Of a DNA stretch of 64,000 nucleotides, positions 23,448 to 33,712 are shown piece after piece. Source of the DNA: Chromobacterium subtsugae (GTDB lineage Bacteria; Pseudomonadota; Gammaproteobacteria; Burkholderiales; Chromobacteriaceae); NCBI RefSeq assembly GCF_001676875.1, contig NZ_JYKA01000011.1, forward strand, positions 1-64,000, given 5' to 3'. The notes beneath the pieces are model-generated. The model saw only the letters and a program-made list of their open reading frames with translations, was not told where the DNA came from and searched no databases. A program made the position numbers and the translations under genes. Positions within the stretch are counted from its first letter, which is position 1. Each line of letters begins with the position of its first letter.

Positions 23448-26400
23448 TCAAACCGCCACCTCCAGCCCCGACACGCCAAGTCCGGCGCGGCCGCCCACCC
23501 GCACCTGCGTCGCGATGCGTTCCTTCAGCCCTTCGACATGGCTGATCACCCCTATCATCTTGCCGCCGGCGTTGAGCGCGTCCAGCGCGTCCAGCGCCAC
23601 CTCCAGGGTTTCGCCGTCCAGCGTGCCGAAGCCCTCGTCCAGGAACAACGAGTCTATCGAGGTGCGGTGGCTGACCAGGTCGGACAAGGCCAGCGCCAGC
23701 GCCAGGCTCACCAGGAAACTCTCGCCGCCGGACAGGGTGCGGGTGTCGCGCGCGGCGTCGCCCTGCCAGGCGTCGACGATCTCCAGCTCCAGCTCGCCTC
23801 CCGGCCGGCGCCGCAGCAGATAGCGGCCGTGCAGCCTGGCCAGGTGGCGGTTGGCCAGACCCATCAAGTGGTCCAGCGTCAGCCCCTGGGCGAACTTGCG
23901 GTATTTGTCGCCCTTGGCCGAGCCTATCAGCCCGTCCAGCCGCTGCCACAGATCGGCCTCGGCCGCCTGCTCGGCTATCCGCTCGAGCAAGGCCCGCTGC
24001 CCTTGCCTGCGCTGCGCATCGTCGCGCAGCAGCGCCTCCAGCGCGCCCTGTTTTTGCGTCAAGGCCTGGCGCTGACCGTCCAGCGCCTGCCAACCGCTCT
24101 CCAGCGCCTCCAGATCGGCCCCGCCCAAATCCTGCTCCCGCAGCGACGCCAGCCGGCCGGCCGCCGCTTGCCGCACCGCCGCCGCCTGCGCCGACTCGCC
24201 CTCCAACCGGCTCCTGCGCGCCTGCAGGCGTTCGCGCTCGCCCTCCGGCAGCAAGGCCGCCAAAAAGGCCGCCGAATCGGCGAACGGGCTGGCCGCCAGC
24301 GCCGCCTGCCATTCGGCGTCCACCCGCTGCCGCAGCTCTCCCTGCCTGGCAAGGTCCGCTTCCAGCTGCGCCTTGCCGCCCTGCAAGCTGGCCAGTTCCC
24401 GATCCCACTCCTCCGCCCTGGCGCCGCAACGCGCCAGCGCGTCGGCATCGGCCAATGCGGCTTCCGCCCCGGCCGGCTCGGCCGCGCCCAGCGCCTGCCA
24501 GCGCGCGCGCCAGTCGGCGGCCTGAACCTCCGCCTGCTCGCGCACCGCCTGCTGCCGGCTCAGGCTTTCCGCCAGCTGCCGCAGGCTTTGCTGCGCATCC
24601 TGCCAGCTTTGCCAATCGGCCTGCCGCCGCTCCAGCCAGCCGGCATCCGCCTCCTCTCCGTCAAAGCCGGCGGCGGCGATGTCGGCATGCAGGCTGGCGG
24701 CCAACCCCGCGCATTGGCTTTGCAGTGCCTTGTCGCGCGCCTGCGCCTGCTCCGCCTCGCGCCGGGCGCCTTCCCGCGCTTGCAGCAGCAAGGCCAGCGC
24801 CGAGTCCGCCGCTTGCTTTTGCAAATCCTGCCGGCTGACGGCGGCGCTCGCCTGGGCATGGCTGGCCTCCGCGGCTTCAGCGGCTTGCAAGGCCTGGCGC
24901 AGCCGAGCTTCGGCCTGCTCCGCGTCCGCGCGGCGGCGGCGCGGCGCCTCCGGATCCGCCCAATCCGCCTCGCCCGCCCCGCATTCGGCCAGGCCGGCGC
25001 GCCACGCCTGCCGCGCCTCCTCCATGGCGGCGGCGGACTGCGCGGCGGACTGCCGCAGCCGCTCCCGGCCGGCTTGCAACGCCGCCAGTTCGGCCGCCGC
25101 CCGCTGGCCGTTTTCCGCCAACGTCTCCAGTTCCGCCTCCAGCGCCTGCAAGGCCGCTTCGCCGGCGGAAACGTCCAGCGCCTGGTAAGCCGCCACCGCC
25201 GGATGCTCCAGCGCGCCGCACAGCGGGCAGGCTTCGCCCGGCCGCAAAGCGGCCCGATGCGTCTCCAAACTGCGGATGCGCTGCTCCTGCGCCAGCAGCC
25301 GGCGCTTGTCGTCCACCCGCTCCTTCAGCTGGCGATAATCGCGGCGCAGCGCCTCCACCAGTCCGCCTTGCCTCTCCAGCCGGCGCGCGGCTTCGGCCAA
25401 CTCGGCTTCCAGATCGCGCGCGGCGGCGGCGGCCTGCCGCAGCCCCGCCGCCTGGCCATCCAGTTGCCGCCATGCCAAGGCCTCGCGCTGGCTGCGCTGC
25501 CAATCGCCGCGCAATCGGTCCAGCGAGTTCCCCGCCAACAAGGCATCGCGCTCGCGGCCGCCGGCTTCCTGCGCTTGCCGCGCCTGGCGCAGCGCCTGCT
25601 CCGCCTCGTCCAGCGCCGTCCGTTGCCGCTCGATCTCGCCGTCTCTTTGCGCCAGGCCGCTCATCAGCGCGGCCCATCCCCGCTCCTCTTCCTGCCGCTG
25701 CCGCCTCAGTTGCGCCAGCTGGGCGAACTGGCTGCGCCAGCCGGCCAGCCGCTCGCCCAAGCGGGCATAACGGCCATGTTGCCCGCTCCAGTCATCCAGC
25801 TGCCGCTTGCGCTCGCTCAATTCCCGGCCGCGGCGCGCCTCTTCGGCCGCCAGCGCGGCCGCTGTCGCCTGGGCCCGCCAATGCTCGGCCGCCTGCTCCG
25901 CTCGGCACGCGTCCAATCGTTCCCCAGCCTCATTCAATGCCTGTCTCGCGCCGCCCAGCAGCTCATCCGCCCGCAGTCGCGCCTGATAAACCGGCGCGAT
26001 CGCCGCGGCCGGTTCGCCCGCGCGCAGCGCCTCCAGCTCCGGCTCGGCCAGGCGGATGGCTTCCATCGCGGCTTGCGCCGCCTGCGCGGCGGCGGCCTCC
26101 TCATGTTCAGCTTGCCGCAGTTCGTGCCGCCACTGGCGCTGGCGCCGCAAAGTTTCCAGCTCGGCCAGCAATGCCGACGCCTGCGCCGCCAGTGCGGCCT
26201 GCTCGTCCCGCATCCGCGCCGCCTGCTCGTCGCCCAGCAGCTCCACGCCGTCGGCGCGGGCCTTGAGCTGGGCCAGCTCCTGACGGACATCGCGCGCGCG
26301 TTCGAACACCCGCTGCGAGATCTGGCCGTAGATGTCGGTGCCGGTCAGCTCCTCCAGCAACTCCGCCCTTTCGTTGGCGCTGGCGTTGAGAAAGGCGGCG

Positions 26401-26870
26401 AATCCGCCTTGCGCCAGCATCATCGACTTGGTGAAACGGGCGAAATCCAGACCGGTGATTTCCTCCACCCGCCTGAGCTTTTCATGGCTCTGACTGGCCA
26501 AGATGGCGCCGTCGCCGTCGGCCAGCTCCACCTTGGGCGCCTGCAAGGCCCCGTCGGCCTTGTCGCGCGCCCGGCGCTGGCTCCAGAAGGCCCGGTAGGC
26601 GCGGCCCTTCACCTCGAACTCCACTTCCGCCAGGCAATCGGCGGTGTGGCGGGTCATGATTTCGTTGGACGAGGCGGAAATGGCGTCCAGCCGCGGCGTC
26701 TTGTGGTACAGCGCCAGGCAGATGGCGTCCAGCAATGTGGACTTGCCGGCGCCGGTGGGGCCGGTGATGGCGAACAGGCCGTTGTCCTTGAACGGCGCGC
26801 GGGTGAAGTCGAGCTTCCACTCGCCTTTCAATGAATTGAGGTTCTTCAGCCGCAGGGTCAGGATTTTCAT
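23448..26870 (-). CDS. sbcC: SbcC exonuclease subunit (SMC-like ATPase)
   Basis: 1140-residue ATPase of the SbcCD nuclease that opens hairpins and cleaves blocked DNA ends. Walker A is at 37-44 (GPTGAGKS). A very long Ala/Gln/Arg-rich coiled coil is interrupted by the zinc hook CPLC (in [14 protein letters not shown]). The C-terminus has the signature [19 protein letters not shown] and Walker [12 protein letters not shown]. It overlaps sbcD by four bases (ATGA). The large plus-strand frame opposite is a GC-composition shadow. Confidence 0.95.
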   Translation of the reverse strand: MKILTLRLKNLNSLKGEWKLDFTRAPFKDNGLFAITGPTGAGKSTLLDAICLALYHKTPRLDAISASSNEIMTRHTADCLAEVEFEVKGRAYRAFWSQRRARDKADGALQAPKVELADGDGAILASQSHEKLRRVEEITGLDFARFTKSMMLAQGGFAAFLNASANERAELLEELTGTDIYGQISQRVFERARDVRQELAQLKARADGVELLGDEQAARMRDEQAALAAQASALLAELETLRRQRQWRHELRQAEHEEAAAAQAAQAAMEAIRLAEPELEALRAGEPAAAIAPVYQARLRADELLGGARQALNEAGERLDACRAEQAAEHWRAQATAAALAAEEARRGRELSERKRQLDDWSGQHGRYARLGERLAGWRSQFAQLAQLRRQRQEEERGWAALMSGLAQRDGEIERQRTALDEAEQALRQARQAQEAGGRERDALLAGNSLDRLRGDWQRSQREALAWRQLDGQAAGLRQAAAAARDLEAELAEAARRLERQGGLVEALRRDYRQLKERVDDKRRLLAQEQRIRSLETHRAALRPGEACPLCGALEHPAVAAYQALDVSAGEAALQALEAELETLAENGQRAAAELAALQAGRERLRQSAAQSAAAMEEARQAWRAGLAECGAGEADWADPEAPRRRRADAEQAEARLRQALQAAEAAEASHAQASAAVSRQDLQKQAADSALALLLQAREGARREAEQAQARDKALQSQCAGLAASLHADIAAAGFDGEEADAGWLERRQADWQSWQDAQQSLRQLAESLSRQQAVREQAEVQAADWRARWQALGAAEPAGAEAALADADALARCGARAEEWDRELASLQGGKAQLEADLARQGELRQRVDAEWQAALAASPFADSAAFLAALLPEGERERLQARRSRLEGESAQAAAVRQAAAGRLASLREQDLGGADLEALESGWQALDGQRQALTQKQGALEALLRDDAQRRQGQRALLERIAEQAAEADLWQRLDGLIGSAKGDKYRKFAQGLTLDHLMGLANRHLARLHGRYLLRRRPGGELELEIVDAWQGDAARDTRTLSGGESFLVSLALALALSDLVSHRTSIDSLFLDEGFGTLDGETLEVALDALDALNAGGKMIGVISHVEGLKERIATQVRVGGRAGLGVSGLEVAV

Positions 26871-28087
26871 GCTTCGCCCTCGCGCAGGCTCTCGACGACG
26901 CTGCGGTAGCGCGTCTCCAGGCCCCGCTGCAGCTCATCGTCGATATCCTCCAGCGCCAGCCGCCTGGCGAACACCTCGAACGGCGTCAACTCATCCAGCG
27001 TTTCGCTGGCCTGAGCCTGCAGCGCCGCCGCCGCGTCGCCGCGCTCGCGACGGATGCGCAGCACCTCCAGCGGCAGGCCCTCCGTCATCTGCTGGATGCG
27101 CGCCGGCAGATCGGCCACGTAGTCGTCGCCCCGCACCACCACTTCCAGCCACAGCGGCAGGCCGGCGTCTGCCTGGCGCGCGGCCGCCGGGATGGCTTCG
27201 GCCAAGCGCGCCAGGTCGCCCTTCAGCGACAGCAGCGGCTGGAAGATCGGCACCGGCAGCGGCGTGACGCTGCGCAGGCCGGCGTCGTCCAGCTCCACCA
27301 GCAGTACTTCCTTTTGCTGGCCGGCTTCGTCGAAGCTCAGCGCGATCGGCGAGCCGCAATAGCGGATGTGCTCCAGCCCGCCCACCTTTTGCGGCCGGTG
27401 GATATGGCCCAGCGCGATGTAGTCGGCCGGCGGAAACGCGCTGGTGGGAAAGGCTTCCAGCGCGCCGACGTAGATTTCGCGCACCGATTCGCTGGCGCTG
27501 GCGCCGACGGTGGTCAGGTGGCCGGTGGCCACGATGGGCAGCGCCAGCCCCAGCTCTTCGCGCCGGGCGCAGGCCAGCCGGTATAGCCGCTGGTAATGAT
27601 CATGAATGGCTTGCCGCAGCGATAGCTGCTTTTCCTCGGCGCTTTGTCCGGCCTGGCTTTGCAGCACATCGCGCGGGCGGATGAAGGGCACCGCGCAGAC
27701 AATGGCCCCGGGCTGGCCGTCGCGCCGGCGCAGCAGCCGCACCTGATCGGCGGGATCGTCCTCCACCGCGGGCACCACCGTGGCGGACAGATAGGACAGC
27801 AAGGGCCGGCTTTCACCCAGCGTCGCCGCCGAGTCATGGTTGCCGCCAAGCAGCAGCAGCTGGACGCCGGCATCATGCAACGCCACCACCAGCTGGTTGT
27901 AAAGTTCGCGCGCGTAGCTGGGCGGCGCGCCGGTGTCGAAGATGTCGCCGGCGACGATCAGCGCGTCCGCCTGATGCCGGCCGATCTGTTCGACCAGCCA
28001 GGCGATGAAGGCCTGGTGCTCCGCCTGGCGGGTTTTGCCGATGAAATGCTGGCCCAGGTGCCAGTCGGAAGTGTGGAGGATGCGCAT
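26867..28087 (-). CDS. sbcD: SbcD nuclease subunit
   Basis: 406-residue calcineurin-like phosphoesterase, partner of SbcC. Metal-binding motifs are DWHLG near the N-terminus, GDIFD, GGNHD and GHIH. The C-terminal region forms the SbcC-binding domain and ends in a charged helix. ATG at 28087 is the first codon of the conserved [12 protein letters not shown] start. It is translationally coupled to sbcC. Confidence 0.95.
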   Translation of the reverse strand: MRILHTSDWHLGQHFIGKTRQAEHQAFIAWLVEQIGRHQADALIVAGDIFDTGAPPSYARELYNQLVVALHDAGVQLLLLGGNHDSAATLGESRPLLSYLSATVVPAVEDDPADQVRLLRRRDGQPGAIVCAVPFIRPRDVLQSQAGQSAEEKQLSLRQAIHDHYQRLYRLACARREELGLALPIVATGHLTTVGASASESVREIYVGALEAFPTSAFPPADYIALGHIHRPQKVGGLEHIRYCGSPIALSFDEAGQQKEVLLVELDDAGLRSVTPLPVPIFQPLLSLKGDLARLAEAIPAAARQADAGLPLWLEVVVRGDDYVADLPARIQQMTEGLPLEVLRIRRERGDAAAALQAQASETLDELTPFEVFARRLALEDIDDELQRGLETRYRSVVESLREGEA

Positions 28088-28135
28088 GGCGGGGAAAGAG
28101 GAAAACGGATGGCAGGCATTGTAGCAGCCCGGCCG

Positions 28136-28291
28136 TCACCGCTGCGGCTTGAGCGCCATCAGGAAATACCGCGCCAACAGCGGCTCGTCCCGGCCGCCGC
28201 GCTTGGCGAAAAACACGCGGCAGGCCATGCCGAAACCGGTGCCCGCCATCAGCGTGGCGGACAGTGCGAGGTTGTGACGATCAAAAGCTGT
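28136..28291 (-). pseudogene. C-terminal remnant of an unrecognised gene
   Basis: A 51-codon open stretch bounded by stops, with codon usage like real genes here, reading TAFDRHNLALSATLMAG and then CRVFFAKRGGRDEPLLARYF to a TGA. It has no upstream coding part, and no ribosome binding site was seen. It looks like the 3' end of a lost gene, possibly a methyltransferase or membrane protein; I cannot name it. Together with the hairpin at 28371-28394 it is all I see in the 313-base gap between sbcD and the sulfotransferase. Confidence 0.4.
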
Positions 28292-28370
28292 TCATGACGC
28301 CGGTTTCCCTTGATTTCCCAACCCCAGCGGCTCTGAAATTTCTGTCGAAAGAGAAATGAATTGAGTGTGA

Positions 28371-28394
28371 GGAGCCGGCCCATCGGCCGGCTCC
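28371..28394 (-). terminator. Strong hairpin after the sulfotransferase gene
   Basis: A 10-bp perfect stem (GGAGCCGGCC, loop CATC, GGCCGGCTCC) lies seven bases past the sulfotransferase stop. The downstream T tract is weak, so it may stabilise RNA ends rather than terminate efficiently. Confidence 0.55.
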
Positions 28395-28400
28395 ATCGCG

Positions 28401-29498
28401 TCAATGCGTGTCCGCCGTCCTCGCCGCCGGCGGCTCAGCCAGCCCGGTGACCGACACCGCGGCGGTCCGCAACAGGCGCTGTTTCAAGTTTGCCAGATAG
28501 TCCGCCCGCCCTTGGCGCAGGATGTAGTCGCGGTAGTTGTCGCGCTTGAGGTCTTCCCAGGCTTGCTCTCTCGCGCGGCGGGAATGCGTTTCGGCCGCGG
28601 CGGCCAGCTCATCGGTGATCGGCAGCTGGGCCGGCGTCAGCATCGGGTAGCCGTAGCGTTCCATATAGTCGCGGCAGGCGGTTTCTATGATCTCGATCTC
28701 GCGCAGCGACAGCTGCTGCCGGAACTTGTCGGCATGCGCGACGATGGGAGGGAAGTGGTTCGACGACCACAGCGCCGACAGCTGAGAAATCTGCGCCGCC
28801 TCGGCCGAGCTGCGGATGTCCAGCATCTGCGGCAAAAAGGCGATGCCGAAGAAGTCGCACACCTGGCGCAGGATGGTCTGCTGGTCGGCCAGGAAGTCCT
28901 CGTAGCGTATCGTCAGCACCTTGTCCGGGTGGTTGGCCAGCAGGCGGTCCGCCGCCTGGTAGGCGGCCAGCCAGGTGCGCACATTCAGCGCGGTGTCGAA
29001 ATCGTGGATGATGGCGCGGTTGACCGAAGCCACCTGGGCGCGCGGGTCGCGCACCACGTTGAGGAAGCGCATGTTAGGAAACAGCGCCAATAATTCGTCG
29101 GCGTAGCGGACGCTGTCCAGCGATTTGTCCATCACCACCCGCGCCTGATTGTGCTCCCCCGCCCGCAGCAGCAGCTCCCACACCACCTGGTGCACGCTGC
29201 GCGGCCTGTCGCCTATCGCTTCGAAGATCTCCACCGGGTCGAAAGCCATGCCCGGCCATTTGACCATGCTCGCCGCCTGCAGGCCCACCACATCGACGAT
29301 CAGCTGGAAATAAGCCCTGTCGTCCGCCAGGTCACCGTACAAAGGCAGCAGCGGCATGAAATCGACGATGTGCAGCGGGTAGGGCGAATAGAATTCCCGG
29401 CTGAAGTTAAGCCGCAGCCGCAGCGCGTGGCTGCCGCAGCGGCGCAACGGAATCATCAGGACCGGCAGAGGCCGGCCGGCGTCAGATGTGATATTCAT
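28401..29498 (-). CDS. Sulfotransferase-family protein
   Basis: 365-residue PAPS-dependent sulfotransferase. I chose ATG at 29498 because AGGAAAGG precedes it. The N-terminal PLRRCGSHALRLRLN fits the 5'-phosphosulfate-binding loop, and RFLNVVRDPRAQVASVNR (about 155-172) fits the 3'-phosphate-binding motif. LTIRYEDFLADQQTILRQVCDFFGI is the usual helix following the core. It has no signal or membrane segment. It overlaps the upstream APS kinase gene by 17 bases, so the donor PAPS is probably made and used by one operon. The acceptor (glycan, peptide or small molecule) is not indicated. Confidence 0.85.
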   Translation of the reverse strand: MNITSDAGRPLPVLMIPLRRCGSHALRLRLNFSREFYSPYPLHIVDFMPLLPLYGDLADDRAYFQLIVDVVGLQAASMVKWPGMAFDPVEIFEAIGDRPRSVHQVVWELLLRAGEHNQARVVMDKSLDSVRYADELLALFPNMRFLNVVRDPRAQVASVNRAIIHDFDTALNVRTWLAAYQAADRLLANHPDKVLTIRYEDFLADQQTILRQVCDFFGIAFLPQMLDIRSSAEAAQISQLSALWSSNHFPPIVAHADKFRQQLSLREIEIIETACRDYMERYGYPMLTPAQLPITDELAAAAETHSRRAREQAWEDLKRDNYRDYILRQGRADYLANLKQRLLRTAAVSVTGLAEPPAARTADTH

Positions 29499-30147
29499 GA
29501 TCGTGCCTTTCCTCGGCCGCCAGCGGGCTGCAACAGTGCAGAACCATGCGGAACAGCATGTCGACCGACTCATCCAGCCGCAGCGCGCCGGTATCCAGCG
29601 CCAGCGCCGGCCTGGGCGGCGCTTCGTACGGAGCGGAAATGCCGGTGAAGTGGTGGATCTCGCCTGCCCTGGCCTTGGCGTACAGGCCCTTGCAATCCCG
29701 CTGCTCGCACACAGCCAGCGAGGTGCTGACGTAAACCTCGGCGAACTTGCCTTCGCCGATGATGCCCCGCGCCGTTTCGCGGTCGCGCAGCAGCGGCGAA
29801 ATGCAGGCGCATACCACGATCAGCCCGGCGTCGTTCATCAGCCGCGCCACTTCAGCCACCCGGCGGATGTTTTCCTGCCGGTCCTCCGCGCTGAAACCCA
29901 GGTTGCGGTTGAGGCCGTGGCGCAGGTTGTCGCCATCCAGCACCACCGCGGAATACCCGCCGCGGACCAGCCGGGCTTCCAGTTCGTAAGCGATGGTGGA
30001 CTTGCCGGCGCCGCTCAGGCCGGTAAGCCAGATGGTGAGCGCGCGGTGGCCGAACAGCTGCTGGCGGTCTACCAGCCTGATGCGGCCGCCGGTTTTGAAA
30101 ATATTGGCGGGAAGCCCGGTTTGCGTGGGCGCGGTGTCCATCGGCAT
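29482..30147 (-). CDS. cysC: Adenylylsulfate (APS) kinase
   Basis: Phosphorylates APS to PAPS in the cytoplasm. 221 residues with P-loop GLSGAGKST, DGDNLRHGLNRNLGFS and the CysC segment KGLYAKARAGEI..FTGI. The start is ATG at 30147 or 30141, both with GGAAGGA upstream. It is not next to cysDN, cysH or cysI, and is coupled to a sulfotransferase, so it is more likely dedicated to sulfation than to sulfate assimilation. No promoter is obvious in the 213 bases to the right. Confidence 0.92.
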   Translation of the reverse strand: MPMDTAPTQTGLPANIFKTGGRIRLVDRQQLFGHRALTIWLTGLSGAGKSTIAYELEARLVRGGYSAVVLDGDNLRHGLNRNLGFSAEDRQENIRRVAEVARLMNDAGLIVVCACISPLLRDRETARGIIGEGKFAEVYVSTSLAVCEQRDCKGLYAKARAGEIHHFTGISAPYEAPPRPALALDTGALRLDESVDMLFRMVLHCCSPLAAEERHDHEYHI

Positions 30148-30360
30148 GTCCTTCCCGTGATTGAATGCAGCCAGCCGGGAAGGACAAGCGCTTTGCAGCA
30201 ATCACGCACTAGATAGTTTGGTAATAGTGCGAAATAACTGGTTAGAACTGACCAAAAGAACAGGGACAGTATTTGTACGGATCATTAAGAGCATATTGAA
30301 GATGAACCGCTCATTCAAATGGCTTATCTTGCACACCCTCGCCGCGCCGCCTCTGCCGGC

Positions 30361-32184
30361 TCAAAAGCGGACGCCGGCGCTGAGCATCGCCAGGCTGCGG
30401 TCGGACAAGACGTTGTAGCTGCCGCCCCCGGTAGCCAGGTACAGCAACTCGAAAACATAACGTTTGCGGTATTCGCCCTGCAGCCGCCACAACGCGCTGC
30501 GCCGCCCCTCCATGAACTGACCGTCCTGCGAATAGCCTTTCGGGTCGTAGCCCAACACCAGCGACGGCGTCAGGTCCAGCCCCGGCGCGACGCCGGCATA
30601 ACGCTCTGCCAGCTTGGCGCGCAGGCCCCAGGCCACCGAGGTGACGAAGCCATCCAGCGCGCAGCTTGGCCCGCCGCCGCCGCAGAACGGGCTGGCGGCG
30701 CTGGGCGCCGGACCGAAACCCACCCGGCCGTAGCGCATCGTGTACGGGTCCGGCAGGCCGGCCAGGTATTTGACGCCAGCCTCGCCCGACAGGCGGGCTT
30801 CGCCCCCCAACCATCTGCCCAACGGCTGCTGGACGCCCAGCGACAACTGGCTGCTGCGGAAAGTGTCGTAGCCGCGCGCCAGATAGCCGGTGGGCGTGTG
30901 CGCCAGATAGCCCAGCGGCCCGGCGCCGGTCTGCACGCCGTACAGGAAGTCGGCGCCGTTCCATGCCACTGGCTGGTTCGGCCGGTAGCTTAGCTCGCCG
31001 TAGATGCCGGTTCCGCCCGGCAGCCGCGTCTTGAAATTGACGCCGAACATATGGATGTTGTCCGGATAGCTGCGGCGGAATTGCCCGGCGATGCCGACCG
31101 GCGCGGCCCGCCCCTGATTGGCCGCCGCCGGCAGCAACACGCCGGGGCCGGTGCGCAGCATCTGGTTGAAGCTCATCGGGCTGGTCTGATTGGAATAGAA
31201 CAGCCCCAGCAAGCCCACGCCTTCGAACAGATAGTTGAGGCTGGCGCCGAATTCGCCGCCATAGGGCTTGTCGTCCGGCGCGCGCTGGATGTAGTCGAGC
31301 GGATTGGCGGCCGACTGCTGGTCGCTGGTGGCGATATTGCTATGCGACAGGATGCTCAGCAGGCTGCCGTTCAAGGTCAGCTTGTCGCAGCCGGGCTGCG
31401 CGTAGTCGCTGCCGGAATAGAATGTGCCGCAGGCCGGATAGGCGTTGGGTTCGAATTTGAACTGGTAGTAGCCGTCCAGCGTCAGACGCGGGGTGGCCTC
31501 CAGCTTGGCGTACAGCGCCGGCGCCGGCACATTGGCCATTTCCGGGATGGTGCCGGCGCGGCCCAGCGCGTTGAAATCCAGCGCGTTCACCTGCTGGATG
31601 CCGCCGAGGAAGGTGGTGGGCGTGATCCACGGAATCACCTGTTGCCCCAAGCGCACCGACAACGTCGACTGCCCCAGAGGGTAGCGGCCGTAAACATAGG
31701 CATCGTCCAGCACCACGCCGCTGAAACGGCCCAATGCGGTGAAGCGGCTATCGTCCAGCGGCGCGCCGGGCGCATAGCCGTTGGGAGAATGGCCGTGCGG
31801 AACCGCGCCATGACTCAGGCCGTAGTCGTACCAGGCCTTGGCGCTGACAAACAGGCCGGCGTCGCGGTAGCGCAGGTCGCCTTGCAGATAGCCCTGCCAG
31901 GATTCGGACACCAGGCCGCCGCGGCGGTAGTTGAGGTCGCCGTCGTTCAGGGTATCCATCATATTGGCGTGGCTGACATAGGCCGGATCGGGATTGCCCG
32001 TCCGGTAGACGCTGCCGGCCGACATCGCCCCCTTCACTTCCAGGCTGGCCGCCCCCCAATCAAAGCGGCTGCCTTCCCCCAGCCCTGACGGTAAAGTGCT
32101 CATCGTGATCTCACCGGCGTGGACAGCGCCCGCCAGCAACGCTGCCGCCATGGGACAGCATGCGCGCATCCTCATCATCCGCAT
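30361..32184 (-). CDS. DUF1302-family outer-membrane protein
   Basis: 607 residues with a signal peptide (ALLAGAVHA|GE). The body is made of alternating amphipathic strands rich in Tyr, Gly and Asn and ends in AGVRF, a C-terminal Phe typical of outer-membrane barrels. Motifs such as GQQVIPWITPTTFLGGIQQVNALDF match the DUF1302 family. These are probable porins for hydrophobic or aromatic compounds, often near degradative enzymes. It follows the M20 hydrolase gene by 58 bases on the same strand and may be co-transcribed with it. Confidence 0.8.
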   Translation of the reverse strand: MRMMRMRACCPMAAALLAGAVHAGEITMSTLPSGLGEGSRFDWGAASLEVKGAMSAGSVYRTGNPDPAYVSHANMMDTLNDGDLNYRRGGLVSESWQGYLQGDLRYRDAGLFVSAKAWYDYGLSHGAVPHGHSPNGYAPGAPLDDSRFTALGRFSGVVLDDAYVYGRYPLGQSTLSVRLGQQVIPWITPTTFLGGIQQVNALDFNALGRAGTIPEMANVPAPALYAKLEATPRLTLDGYYQFKFEPNAYPACGTFYSGSDYAQPGCDKLTLNGSLLSILSHSNIATSDQQSAANPLDYIQRAPDDKPYGGEFGASLNYLFEGVGLLGLFYSNQTSPMSFNQMLRTGPGVLLPAAANQGRAAPVGIAGQFRRSYPDNIHMFGVNFKTRLPGGTGIYGELSYRPNQPVAWNGADFLYGVQTGAGPLGYLAHTPTGYLARGYDTFRSSQLSLGVQQPLGRWLGGEARLSGEAGVKYLAGLPDPYTMRYGRVGFGPAPSAASPFCGGGGPSCALDGFVTSVAWGLRAKLAERYAGVAPGLDLTPSLVLGYDPKGYSQDGQFMEGRRSALWRLQGEYRKRYVFELLYLATGGGSYNVLSDRSLAMLSAGVRF

Positions 32185-32242
32185 CGCTCCTCGCTTATTA
32201 TCGTTCTGGCGGCGCCGGACGCCGGCGCCGCGCGTCAGCCGG

Positions 32243-33421
32243 CTATTTCAGGTAGGCCTCGGCCAGCTTCACCCAATAGCTGGCGCCCAGGCTGAGGATG
32301 TCGTCGTTGAAGTCGTAACCCGGGTTGTGGATCATGCAGCCGCCCTTGCTGCCGACGCCGTTGCCCAGCACCACGTAGCAGCCCGGCACCTTTTCCAGCA
32401 TCCAGGAAAAGTCGTCGCCGCCCATCGCGCCGGCCGGCAGCGGCACGATGCCCTGCGGCCCCACCATGCCCTCCGCCACCTCGCGCGCGATGCGGGTTTC
32501 CTCCGGCGTGTTCACCAGCACCCGCGTCACCGGTTTCCACTCGATGCGCGCCTCCACTCCATAGCTTTGCGCCTGCAGCGTCACCAGTTCGCGCAGCCTG
32601 CCCTCGATCTGGCGCTGGATGGCGGAGCTGTAGGCGCGCACCGTCAACTCCAGTTGCGCGCAATCGGGAATCACATTGCTGGCGCTGCCGGCATGCGCCG
32701 AACCGACCGTCACCACCGCCGGCTGGTCCGGCGCCAGATTGCGCGAGACTATGGTTTGCAAGGACAGGATGATGGATGCCATCGCCACGATGGGATCGAC
32801 GCAGGTGTGCGGCATGCCGCCGTGTCCGCCCTTGCCGGTGAGGGTGATGGACACGATGTCGGCGGACGCGGCCAGCACGCCCGGTTGCACGATGAAGCTG
32901 CCCACCGGCAAAGTGGGGCCGTTATGCATGGCGAACACCGCGTCGCAGGGGAAGCGTTCGAACAAGCCTTCCGCCATCATCCGCGCCGCGCCGCCCTGCC
33001 CCTCTTCGGCCGGCTGGAAAATCAGGTTGAGCGTGCCGTCGAAACCGCGGCTCTCGGCCAGATGGCGCGCCGCCGCCAGCAACATCGCGGTGTGGCCGTC
33101 GTGGCCGCAGGCGTGCATCTTGCCCGGCAGCTTGCTGGCGTAAGGCAGGCCGGTTTCCTCGTGTATGGGCAAGGCGTCCATGTCGGCGCGGATGCCCAGG
33201 CTGCGCGCGCCGCTGCCGCAGCGCAGCTGTCCCACCACGCCGGTGCCGCCCAGGCCGGCGGTCACCCGGTAGCCCCAGGCTTTCAGCGATTCCGCCACCA
33301 GCTTGCTGGTGGCCTCCTCCTCGAAGCCCAGCTCCGGATGGGCATGGATGCTGCGGCGGATGGCGATGAACTGTTCTTCGTGCTGCACGATGGCGGGAAT
33401 GACCCCCGGCAGTTTGGACAT
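32243..33421 (-). CDS. M20 family amidohydrolase (hippurate hydrolase-like)
   Basis: 392-residue metal-dependent amidohydrolase of the HipO/IAA-amino acid hydrolase type. It has HAHPELGFEE, HACGHDGH and QPAEEG, the usual metal-ligand and catalytic regions. A dimerisation domain follows (GGHGGMPHTCVDPI) and then MGGDDFSWML near the C-terminus. It is cytoplasmic with no signal. It probably cleaves an N-acyl or aryl amino acid; the exact substrate is not evident. A porin lies downstream and a divergent AraC-type regulator upstream, suggesting an uptake-and-hydrolysis unit. Confidence 0.88.
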   Translation of the reverse strand: MSKLPGVIPAIVQHEEQFIAIRRSIHAHPELGFEEEATSKLVAESLKAWGYRVTAGLGGTGVVGQLRCGSGARSLGIRADMDALPIHEETGLPYASKLPGKMHACGHDGHTAMLLAAARHLAESRGFDGTLNLIFQPAEEGQGGAARMMAEGLFERFPCDAVFAMHNGPTLPVGSFIVQPGVLAASADIVSITLTGKGGHGGMPHTCVDPIVAMASIILSLQTIVSRNLAPDQPAVVTVGSAHAGSASNVIPDCAQLELTVRAYSSAIQRQIEGRLRELVTLQAQSYGVEARIEWKPVTRVLVNTPEETRIAREVAEGMVGPQGIVPLPAGAMGGDDFSWMLEKVPGCYVVLGNGVGSKGGCMIHNPGYDFNDDILSLGASYWVKLAEAYLK

Positions 33422-33712
33422 GTCTTCTCTCCGTTTCCATCAGGTGGGAAAGGCGGCGCCGGCAGAAGAAGATGCCGGCCACGCGCGGCGCCGCTCCGAC
33501 ACCAGTCTATGAACGGAGCAAGCATGAGGAAGGGGGGAAAATGGCCATTCAGCGGGCTGATATCGCCAGCCTGCCGAACTGCGGAGCTTGACGGCGGGCG
33601 CCGCCTCAAATCTGCATAAAGAATAAATAAATCAGAATCAACATGCCAACAGGCTTGAATTTGCGCGCCGCTTTCGCCAAGGTTAAAGCGGATATCGCCA
33701 AGGTTGCCCCGG

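Noticed and set aside
25000-26300. Repeated GC-rich words in sbcC as possible CRISPR or tandem repeats
   Set aside because: Repeats are irregular and in frame with the Ala/Gln/Arg coiled coil; there are no constant repeat-spacer units.
23415-26834. Very long plus-strand open frame opposite sbcC
   Set aside because: It is antisense to a gene with all SbcC motifs, is made of Arg/Gln/Leu/Pro-rich sequence typical of GC-rich reverse frames, and has no motif or start context of its own.
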